Position numbers and translations under genes: made by a program. DNA of 64,000 bases from an uncultured Aquimarina sp. (GTDB lineage: Bacteria; Bacteroidota; Bacteroidia; Flavobacteriales; Flavobacteriaceae): the NCBI GenBank assembly GCA_947500505.1, contig CANMSL010000006.1, positions 186,001 through 250,000 of the forward strand. The letters run 5' to 3'. Within the stretch, counting starts at the first letter, position 1, and each line of letters opens with the position of its first letter. The notes under the pieces were generated by a model. The model was not told where the DNA came from. It ran no database searches and saw only the letters and a list, made by a program, of their open reading frames with translations. This document shows positions 57,791-64,000 of this stretch, piece by piece.

Positions 57791-58243
57791 TTATAAGGTT
57801 ACTGCTTCACCACCTGCCGCTTCAATAGCTGCTTTTGCAGTGGCTGTAAATTTATGAGCTGAGACTTTTAGCTTTGCCTTTAACTCACCTCTTCCCAGTA
57901 TCTTAACTAAATCATTCTTTCCTGCAAGACGTGTATCTAAAATTACGTCAAGATCAACGGTATCAGTTATTTTACCAGTGTCAACTAATTTCTGTAGGGT
58001 ATCCAAGTTAATCCCCTGATACTCTTTTCTATTGACATTAGTGAAACCAAATTTTGGAACACGCCTTTGAAGTGGCATTTGACCTCCTTCAAAACCTATT
58101 TTTTTGGAGTATCCAGAACGTGATTTTGCTCCCTTATGACCACGAGCAGCAGTTCCACCTTTTCCAGAACCCTGACCACGACCTAATCGCTTACTGTTAT
58201 TTTTTACTGAACCTGCAGCAGGTTTTAAGTTACTTAAATCCAT
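57791..58243 (-). CDS. rplO: 50S ribosomal protein L15
   Basis: The 150-residue protein begins MDLSNLKPAAGSVKNNSKRLGRGQGSGKGGTAARGHKGAKSRSGY, the Gly/Lys-rich L15 N-terminus. It continues GFEGGQMPLQRRVPKFGFTN and ends KVSAHKFTATAKAAIEAAGGEAVTL. It follows rpmD by 9 nt. Confidence 0.97.
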   Translation of the reverse strand: MDLSNLKPAAGSVKNNSKRLGRGQGSGKGGTAARGHKGAKSRSGYSKKIGFEGGQMPLQRRVPKFGFTNVNRKEYQGINLDTLQKLVDTGKITDTVDLDVILDTRLAGKNDLVKILGRGELKAKLKVSAHKFTATAKAAIEAAGGEAVTL

Positions 58244-58252
58244 GTGCTTATA

Positions 58253-58432
58253 TTATTTTGTTTCTACCGAAACTAAATGTTTAACTTTATTTACCATCCC
58301 AAGGATATTAGGAGTGTCATCGTGCTCTACAACCTGACCGATCTTTTTAAGACCTAAAGCCTCCAGAGTTCTTTTTTGTCTCTGAGTACGGTTAATCGCG
58401 CTTTTTACTTTAGTTATTTTAATCTTTGCCAT
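58253..58432 (-). CDS. rpmD: 50S ribosomal protein L30
   Basis: The 59-residue product begins MAKIKITKVKSAINRTQRQK and continues through RTLEALGLKKIGQVVEHDD to TPNILGMVNKVKHLVSVETK. This is the complete L30 fold at the usual length. It sits between rpsE and rplO. Confidence 0.96.
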   Translation of the reverse strand: MAKIKITKVKSAINRTQRQKRTLEALGLKKIGQVVEHDDTPNILGMVNKVKHLVSVETK

Positions 58433-58444
58433 CGTTCCTAATAT

Positions 58445-58969
58445 TTATCCTTTAAACACTTTTTCAAGTGAAACACCACGTTGTTTTGCTACCTGCTCTG
58501 CACTTCGCATCTGCAATAGAGCATCAAACGTTGCTTTCACCACATTGTGTGGGTTAGACGATCCTTGGTTCTTAGAAAGTACATCGTGAACACCTACAGA
58601 TTCCAATACTGCACGGATTGCTCCACCAGCAATAACCCCGGTACCAGTAGCAGCAGGCATTAATAAGACTCTTGCTCCTCCATATTTACCTTTTTGTTCG
58701 TGAGGTAATGTACCTTTAGTTAACGGTATACGAACTAAATTCTTCTTAGCATCTTCTACTGCTTTTGCAATAGCTTCAGCAACTTCTTTAGACTTACCTA
58801 AACCGTGACCTACAACACCATTTTCATCTCCTACAACAACGATAGCAGAGAATCCAAATGCTCTACCCCCTTTAGTTACTTTAGTAACACGTTGTACTCC
58901 AACTAAACGGTCTTTTAATTCAAGTCCACTTGGTTTTACTAATTCTGCGTTTTTATATTTTTGATACAT
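58445..58969 (-). CDS. rpsE: 30S ribosomal protein S5
   Basis: The 174-residue protein has the S5 signature region [46 protein letters not shown]. It continues [60 protein letters not shown]. It follows rplR by 6 nt. Confidence 0.97.
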   Translation of the reverse strand: MYQKYKNAELVKPSGLELKDRLVGVQRVTKVTKGGRAFGFSAIVVVGDENGVVGHGLGKSKEVAEAIAKAVEDAKKNLVRIPLTKGTLPHEQKGKYGGARVLLMPAATGTGVIAGGAIRAVLESVGVHDVLSKNQGSSNPHNVVKATFDALLQMRSAEQVAKQRGVSLEKVFKG

Positions 58970-58975
58970 AATTTC

Positions 58976-59332
58976 TTAGAATTTAAGTCCTGCTTCTCTA
59001 GCTCCTTCAGCTAATGATTTTACTCTACCGTGATATAAATATCCTCCTCTATCAAATGATACAGTATCTATTCCAGCTTTCTTAGCTCTTTCAGCAAGGG
59101 CTTTACCTACCAAGCTTGCTCTTTCTGCTTTATTTCCTGATGCAGTAGCAATATCTTTATCTCTTGAGGATGCTGCACCAATAGTTTTACCGGTTACATC
59201 ATCTATGATCTGTGCATAGATTTCCTTATTACTTCTATAAACAGATAATCTAGGACGTTGTTCTGTTCCGCTTACTTTACCGCGGATACGCTTTCTGATT
59301 TTTAATCTTCTTAAATCTTTTGAGAATGCCAT
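58976..59332 (-). CDS. rplR: 50S ribosomal protein L18
   Basis: The 118-residue protein has [38 protein letters not shown] and the ending [25 protein letters not shown], typical of L18, which binds 5S rRNA. Confidence 0.97.
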   Translation of the reverse strand: MAFSKDLRRLKIRKRIRGKVSGTEQRPRLSVYRSNKEIYAQIIDDVTGKTIGAASSRDKDIATASGNKAERASLVGKALAERAKKAGIDTVSFDRGGYLYHGRVKSLAEGAREAGLKF

Positions 59333-59342
59333 AACTTCGTTA

Positions 59343-59885
59343 TTATGCAGATTTACCTGCTTTTCTTCTTAATTGTTCTCCTACGAATTTAACTCCTTTA
59401 CCTTTGTAAGGTTCAGGCTTACGGAAGCTTCTAATTTTAGCAGCTACCTGTCCCACTAATTGTTTATCGTGAGAAGTTAACTTTACGATCGGGTTTTTAC
59501 CTTTTTCAGATACCGTCTCTATTTTAATTTCTGGCGCAATATCTAAAACGATGTTGTGAGAGAAACCTAGAGCGAGATCTAATTTTTGTCCCTGATTAGA
59601 AGCTCTATAACCTACTCCAACCAATTCTAATTCTTTGGTAAAACCTTCAGACACACCTTGCACCATATTGCTTATCAAAGCTCTGTATAAACCATGCTTT
59701 GCCTTATGATCTTTTGCTTCACTAGGTCTTTCTAGAACAACCTGGTCATCTTCTACCTTCACATTGATACTATCAATTTTTTGTGAAAGCTCACCTAATT
59801 TTCCTTTAACAGTAACAACATTACCTGTCACTTCTACAGTGACACCAGACGGAATAGTTACTGGATTTTTTCCTATTCTTGACAT
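59343..59885 (-). CDS. rplF: 50S ribosomal protein L6
   Basis: The 180-residue protein begins [19 protein letters not shown]. It holds the two L6 repeats and the C-terminal signature [28 protein letters not shown]. Confidence 0.97.
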   Translation of the reverse strand: MSRIGKNPVTIPSGVTVEVTGNVVTVKGKLGELSQKIDSINVKVEDDQVVLERPSEAKDHKAKHGLYRALISNMVQGVSEGFTKELELVGVGYRASNQGQKLDLALGFSHNIVLDIAPEIKIETVSEKGKNPIVKLTSHDKQLVGQVAAKIRSFRKPEPYKGKGVKFVGEQLRRKAGKSA

Positions 59886-59905
59886 TTCTTTTGTCTTTTA
59901 TACTG

Positions 59906-60304
59906 TTAATATACGTAACAAAGTACTTCACCACCTACATTCTCTTGCTTAGCCTGTTTACCAGTCATTACACCGTGAGAAGTAGAAATTATTGCAATAC
60001 CTAATCCGTTAAGAATTCTTGGTATTTCATTAGATCCTGCATACTTACGTAAACCAGGCTTGCTGATTCTTTGTAATTGTTTAATTACAGGTTCTTTTGT
60101 TAACTTGTCGTATTTAAGAGCTATCTTAATACTACCTTGTGTTGTATTATCTTCAAACTTATAACTTAAAATATACCCTTGATCAAATAATATTTTAGTG
60201 ATCTCTTTTTTAACCTTTGATGCAGGAATTTCAACGACTCTATGCTGAGCACTATTGGCGTTACGAATTCTTGTTAAATAATCTGCTATAGGATCTGTAT
60301 TCAT
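59906..60304 (-). CDS. rpsH: 30S ribosomal protein S8
   Basis: The 132-residue protein begins [35 protein letters not shown]. It ends with the S8 signature [31 protein letters not shown]. It follows rpsN after a 68-bp gap without clear structure. Confidence 0.97.
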   Translation of the reverse strand: MNTDPIADYLTRIRNANSAQHRVVEIPASKVKKEITKILFDQGYILSYKFEDNTTQGSIKIALKYDKLTKEPVIKQLQRISKPGLRKYAGSNEIPRILNGLGIAIISTSHGVMTGKQAKQENVGGEVLCYVY

Positions 60305-60372
60305 TATATATAATTTATGATCTTGGTTTTCCGCTAGTTTAGCCGAACCTTAAACCAATTAATTTTTTATTA

Positions 60373-60642
60373 TTACCAACTAGCTTTGGTTACACCAGGA
60401 ATTAATCCTTGATTAGCCATTTCTCTAAATGTAACACGAGAGATTCCAAATTGACGCATATATCCTTTTGGTCTTCCGGTTAGCTTACATCTATTATGTT
60501 GACGGATTGGTGATGCATTTTTAGGCAGCTTTTGTAATGCTTCATAATCTCCGGCTTCTTTTAAAGCTTTACGTTTCTCAGCATATTTAGCAACAGTTTT
60601 TGCTCTCTTCACCTCACGGGCTTTCATTGATTCTTTAGCCAT
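60373..60642 (-). CDS. rpsN: 30S ribosomal protein S14, zinc-independent form
   Basis: The 89-residue protein has the long S14 form without the CxxC zinc motifs. It shows [27 protein letters not shown], then [40 protein letters not shown]. It follows rplE by 2 nt. Confidence 0.97.
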   Translation of the reverse strand: MAKESMKAREVKRAKTVAKYAEKRKALKEAGDYEALQKLPKNASPIRQHNRCKLTGRPKGYMRQFGISRVTFREMANQGLIPGVTKASW

Positions 60643-60644
60643 AA

Positions 60645-61196
60645 TTAATTCTTTTTAAAAGGTAACCCTAGTTCTGTTAATAATGATTTTGCTTCTTTAT
60701 CAGTTTTCGCAGAAGTTTCAAAAGTGATATTCATTCCTGAAATCTTATTCACCTTATCGATATCTATTTCCGGAAAAATGATTTGCTCAGTAACACCCAA
60801 AGAGTAGTTACCTCTACCATCAAAACCAGTAGCGTTAATTCCATTAAAATCTCTGACACGTGGTAAAGCCGAAGTAATCAAACGATCTAAAAATTCATAC
60901 ATTCTTTCACCTCTTAACGTAACCTTTGCCCCAATTGGCATTCCTTTACGTAACTTAAAAGATGCAACATCCTTTTTAGAAATTGTAGCAACAGCTTTTT
61001 GACCTGTAATCATTGTTAATTCATCCACTGCGTAGTCGATTAACTTTTTGTCTGCCACAGCTGCACCAACACCTCTACTTAAAACAATTTTCTTAAGTTT
61101 AGGTACTTCCATTACATTGCTATAACTGAATTCTTCTGTAAGAGCCGACATTACTCTGTCTTTATACTCTTGTTTTAGTCTTGGGATATAAGCCAT
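60645..61196 (-). CDS. rplE: 50S ribosomal protein L5
   Basis: The 183-residue protein has [62 protein letters not shown] and [33 protein letters not shown]. It binds 5S rRNA and follows rplX by 2 nt. Confidence 0.97.
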   Translation of the reverse strand: MAYIPRLKQEYKDRVMSALTEEFSYSNVMEVPKLKKIVLSRGVGAAVADKKLIDYAVDELTMITGQKAVATISKKDVASFKLRKGMPIGAKVTLRGERMYEFLDRLITSALPRVRDFNGINATGFDGRGNYSLGVTEQIIFPEIDIDKVNKISGMNITFETSAKTDKEAKSLLTELGLPFKKN

Positions 61197-61198
61197 AA

Positions 61199-61510
61199 CT
61201 ATATTACTTCATTAGATTTTTTTGAAAATCTTACTTTCTTATCTCCTTCTACTCTATATCCTACTCTTGTAGTATCACCATTAGATGTTAACAACGATAA
61301 GTTAGATATATGAATAGCTGCTTCTTGTTTCACTATACCACCTTGTGGATTAGCAGCACTAGGCTTCTGGTGTTTAGACACTAGGTTAACACCTTCTACA
61401 ATTGCCTTGTTCTTATCTTTCAATACTTTCTGTACAGTTCCCTGCTGACCTTTATTGTCACCAGCGATAACTTTTACAGTATCTCCTGATTTAATTTTTA
61501 GCTTTGTCAT
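61199..61510 (-). CDS. rplX: 50S ribosomal protein L24
   Basis: The 103-residue protein has the KOW motif in [39 protein letters not shown], followed by [30 protein letters not shown]. Confidence 0.97.
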   Translation of the reverse strand: MTKLKIKSGDTVKVIAGDNKGQQGTVQKVLKDKNKAIVEGVNLVSKHQKPSAANPQGGIVKQEAAIHISNLSLLTSNGDTTRVGYRVEGDKKVRFSKKSNEVI

Positions 61511-61523
61511 CTTTGCTATACTT

Positions 61524-61892
61524 TTAAAGCACTTCTGGCGCTAGTGATACAATCTTCATGAATTGCTTATCACGAAGTTCTCTTGCCACAGGTCCAAAAA
61601 CACGTGTTCCTCTCATTTCTCCTGCTGGGTTCAAAAGAACACAAGCATTATCATCGAAACGAATATAAGAACCATCTGGTCTGCGTACTTCTTTTTTGGT
61701 ACGAACTACAACTGCAGTAGAAACCGCTCCTTTTTTAATATTTCCATTTGGAGTTGCTTCTTTTACACTGACAACGATCTTGTCTCCTACAGAGGCGTAT
61801 CTTCTTTTTGTACCACCTAAAACACGGATAACTAAAACTTCTTTACCACCTGTGTTGTCTGCTACTTTTAATCTAGACTCTTGTTGTACCAT
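61524..61892 (-). CDS. rplN: 50S ribosomal protein L14
   Basis: The 122-residue protein begins [37 protein letters not shown]. It contains [14 protein letters not shown] and [28 protein letters not shown] segments diagnostic of L14. Confidence 0.97.
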   Translation of the reverse strand: MVQQESRLKVADNTGGKEVLVIRVLGGTKRRYASVGDKIVVSVKEATPNGNIKKGAVSTAVVVRTKKEVRRPDGSYIRFDDNACVLLNPAGEMRGTRVFGPVARELRDKQFMKIVSLAPEVL

Positions 61893-61894
61893 AA

Positions 61895-62152
61895 TTACTT
61901 CGCTCTTTCAATTACTTCTACTAATCTCCAGCATTTGGTTCTACTCATAGGTCTTGTTTCCATGATCTTTACAGTATCACCAATATTGCAGTCATTTTTC
62001 TCGTCGTGTGCAACATATTTCTTTGTCTTTAACACGAACTTTCCGTACATCGGGTGTTTTACTTTTTTTACTTCGGCAACAACGATTGATTTTTGCATCT
62101 TGTTACTGGTAACTACACCTATACGCTCTTTTCTTAAGTTTCTTTTTTCCAT
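61895..62152 (-). CDS. rpsQ: 30S ribosomal protein S17
   Basis: The 85-residue OB-fold protein has [75 protein letters not shown]. This is complete S17. Confidence 0.97.
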   Translation of the reverse strand: MEKRNLRKERIGVVTSNKMQKSIVVAEVKKVKHPMYGKFVLKTKKYVAHDEKNDCNIGDTVKIMETRPMSRTKCWRLVEVIERAK

Positions 62153-62164
62153 CTTTCAGCAGAA

Positions 62165-62359
62165 TTAACCGTTTAATTCTCTTTTAGTTAACTCAGTAGC
62201 CATTCTTGCAATAGATCTTCTCACTTTACGTAACTGTAAAGGGTTCTCTAATGGAGACATAGCGTGAGCCATTTTTAAATCTGAGTACTCTTTACGAGAT
62301 TTACCAAGTTCTTCTTGCAATTCAGCTGTAGACGATTCTTTTACTTGTGATTGTTTCAT
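62165..62359 (-). CDS. rpmC: 50S ribosomal protein L29
   Basis: The 64-residue helical protein has SSTAELQEELGKSRKEYSDLKMAHAMSPLENPLQLRKVRRSIARMATELTKRELNG, the full L29 pattern. Confidence 0.97.
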   Translation of the reverse strand: MKQSQVKESSTAELQEELGKSRKEYSDLKMAHAMSPLENPLQLRKVRRSIARMATELTKRELNG

Positions 62360-62374
62360 AGTCTCTCTTGAATT

Positions 62375-62794
62375 TTAACCTTGATAGGTTCTTGATACAA
62401 TAAACTTAGTTCTTACTGGAAGCTTTTGTGCAGCTAAACGTAATGCTTCTTTAGCTACATCATAAGGCACACCACTGATCTCAAATAAGATTCTTCCTGG
62501 TTTTACAACAGCTGCCCAATATTCTACAGCTCCTTTTCCCTTACCCATACGTACTTCAAGAGGCTTTTTTGTAATTGGCTTGTCTGGGAAAATTTTAATC
62601 CACAGAGATCCTTCTCTTTTCATATAACGAGTAGCAGAAATACGTGCTGCTTCTATTTGTCTAGCAGTAACAAAACTTGAATCTAATGATTTAATTCCGA
62701 AGGTCCCGTTAGAAAGTGTATGTCCTCTTTGAGAAATACCTTTCATACGTCCTTTTTGTTGCTTACGGAATTTTGTTCTTTTAGGCTGTAACAT
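62375..62794 (-). CDS. rplP: 50S ribosomal protein L16
   Basis: The 139-residue protein begins [62 protein letters not shown]. It contains [32 protein letters not shown], diagnostic of L16. Confidence 0.97.
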   Translation of the reverse strand: MLQPKRTKFRKQQKGRMKGISQRGHTLSNGTFGIKSLDSSFVTARQIEAARISATRYMKREGSLWIKIFPDKPITKKPLEVRMGKGKGAVEYWAAVVKPGRILFEISGVPYDVAKEALRLAAQKLPVRTKFIVSRTYQG

Positions 62795-62814
62795 TGTTAA
62801 TTTACTTTAAAAAA

Positions 62815-63543
62815 TTACTTTCTACGACGCGATTTATTATTACCACCTCGTCCGGCTCCTCTATCGCCTCCTTTTCCTTGTTTCTTAGAAAGACCAACTA
62901 AAGGAGAAAGTTCTCTCTTACCATATACTTCGCCTTTCATAATCCATACTTTAACACCTAGTCTACCGTAGGTAGTGTGTGCCTCAACCAAAGCATAATC
63001 TATGTCAGCTCTAAATGTTGATAAAGGAATACGACCATCTTTGTAAGACTCTGAACGTGCCATCTCTGCTCCATTCAAACGTCCTGAAATCTGAATTTTG
63101 ATACCTTCAGCATTCATTCTCATTGCAGCCGCAATAGCCATCTTGATTGCACGACGATAAGAGATACGACTCTCTATTTGTCTTGCAATACTAGAACCAA
63201 CTAAGAATGCATCCAGCTCAGGCCTTTTGATTTCAAAGATATTGATCTGAACTTCTTTATCAGTAATTTTCTTAAGCTCTTCTTTTAACTTGTCTACCTC
63301 TTGCCCACCTTTTCCGATAATGATACCAGGTCTAGCAGTAGTGATAGTAACGGTTACAAGTTTAAGCGTACGCTCAATAATTACTCTGGATACACTAGCC
63401 TTAGATAAACGTGCGTGTACATACTTTCTAATCTTATCGTCTTCGGCAAGTTTATCACCGTAGTCATTACCTCCGTACCAGTTGGATTCCCATCCTCTAA
63501 TGATACCAAGGCGATTTCCGATTGGATTTGTCTTCTGTCCCAT
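62815..63543 (-). CDS. rpsC: 30S ribosomal protein S3
   Basis: The 242-residue protein begins [25 protein letters not shown]. It has the KH domain ([22 protein letters not shown]) and the C-terminal RNA-binding region ([55 protein letters not shown]), then a Gly/Lys/Arg-rich tail. Confidence 0.97.
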   Translation of the reverse strand: MGQKTNPIGNRLGIIRGWESNWYGGNDYGDKLAEDDKIRKYVHARLSKASVSRVIIERTLKLVTVTITTARPGIIIGKGGQEVDKLKEELKKITDKEVQINIFEIKRPELDAFLVGSSIARQIESRISYRRAIKMAIAAAMRMNAEGIKIQISGRLNGAEMARSESYKDGRIPLSTFRADIDYALVEAHTTYGRLGVKVWIMKGEVYGKRELSPLVGLSKKQGKGGDRGAGRGGNNKSRRRK

Positions 63544-63552
63544 ACTATTTAT

Positions 63553-63960
63553 TTAGCTTTGTGTATTATTTTTTGCTGCAACCACGATAGTTACGTGATT
63601 AGAGCGTTTTCTTATTCTGTGTGCACGACCCTGTGGAGCTGGACGCAGTCTTTTTAACATACTACCTCCGTCTACACGAATCTCTTTTACAAAAAGATCT
63701 GCATCTTCGATGCTAGCGTCTTCATTTTTCGCCTGCCAGTTTGCTATTGCAGAAAGCAATAATTTTTCTAAACGACGCGATGCTTCTTTAGGGTTAAATC
63801 TAAGAATATGAAGCGCTCTTTCAACTTTTTCACCACGAACTAAATCTGCTACTAAGCGCATTTTGCGAGGTGAAGTAGGACAGTTATTAAGTTTAGCAAA
63901 AGCAATCTGCTTTTTCTCTTCCTTAATTCTATCTGCCATTTCTCTTTTACGAACTCCCAT
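63553..63960 (-). CDS. rplV: 50S ribosomal protein L22
   Basis: The 135-residue protein has [54 protein letters not shown] and [30 protein letters not shown], the L22 signature with its long tunnel-reaching loop. It begins with a short extra Lys/Glu-rich N-terminus. Confidence 0.97.
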   Translation of the reverse strand: MGVRKREMADRIKEEKKQIAFAKLNNCPTSPRKMRLVADLVRGEKVERALHILRFNPKEASRRLEKLLLSAIANWQAKNEDASIEDADLFVKEIRVDGGSMLKRLRPAPQGRAHRIRKRSNHVTIVVAAKNNTQS

Positions 63961-63968
63961 AGCTTAAA

Positions 63969-64000
63969 TTATTTTTTACCTTTATTTTTAGCACCAGCAT
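63969..64000 (-). CDS. rpsS: 30S ribosomal protein S19, C-terminal end only
   Basis: The last codons before the window edge read AGAKNKGKK then TAA (63969-63971). This is the usual S19 tail, immediately upstream of rplV, so the gene is rpsS with its start outside the window. Confidence 0.75.
   Translation of the reverse strand, partial: AGAKNKGKK

Overview
The window is an AT-rich chromosomal segment from a marine-type member of the Flavobacteriaceae (Bacteroidota). Supporting signs are a T9SS C-terminal sorting domain, DUF3667, DUF4293, DUF1599 and BT_3928-type proteins, an ECF sigma/FecR/TonB-receptor surface-signalling locus, Bacteroidota-style -7 boxes (TAnnTTTG), absence of Shine-Dalgarno sequences, and the gene order rplQ-carA-eno-gltA. 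The genus cannot be fixed from sequence alone. An Aquimarina-like organism would fit, but that is a guess.

Layout. (1) 1-8.1 kb: a galactan/galactoside block. It holds the end of a T9SS-secreted beta-trefoil protein, an unassigned clan-A-like glycosidase lipoprotein, galK-galT, and a divergent GH2 beta-galactosidase lipoprotein. (2) 8.1-12.1 kb: three paralogous M57 (HEIGH) metalloprotease lipoproteins. Two are intact and the third is decayed, with no start codon, two frameshifts and an internal stop. (3) 12.2-25.2 kb: housekeeping genes (clpS, prmA, tpiA, an oligopeptide-type ABC permease, a DoxX/thioredoxin-like/DUF6624 fusion, a duplicated DUF1599 protein, folP, the c-di-AMP synthase gene cdaA coupled to two DUF3667 genes, an ABC exporter, truA, a YfcE-like phosphodiesterase, DUF4293). 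A family of about 95-nt structured intergenic repeats is scattered here, with three tandem copies before cdaA, two before the DUF4293 terminator and one diverged copy at 8.2 kb. (4) 25.3-32.7 kb: rho with a long basic insertion, a lipoprotein MsrA, an SH3/Ala-rich coiled-coil periplasmic protein with a long leader, a transposase relic, folD and ffh. (5) 32.9-39.2 kb: a fasciclin lipoprotein, an unknown lipoprotein, and a complete ECF sigma - FecR anti-sigma - STN-containing TonB receptor system. (6) 39.2-49.9 kb: a GNAT enzyme, an orphan TPR histidine kinase, argS, an SDR/DUF2867 protein, a CpcT/CpeT-like lipoprotein, an Rrf2 regulator, two amidinotransferase-fold enzymes (one CtlX) and gltA. 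(7) 50.1-64.0 kb, all minus strand: eno, carA, and the rpsS...rplQ ribosomal-protein/secY/infA/rpoA cluster. This includes rpmJ and rpmD, and rpsS is cut by the window edge.

How parts work together. GH2 would release galactose, which GalK and GalT feed into the Leloir pathway. The sigma/FecR/TonB genes form one outer-membrane-to-cytoplasm signalling chain. SecY and Ffh serve export of the many lipoproteins seen here. No tRNA, rRNA, CRISPR array, prophage or intact insertion sequence was seen. The features most likely to be undescribed are the structured repeat family, the M57 trio with its shared upstream boxes, the DoxX/Trx/DUF6624 fusion, the cdaA-DUF3667 coupling, and the surface-signalling locus with its divergent lipoprotein.
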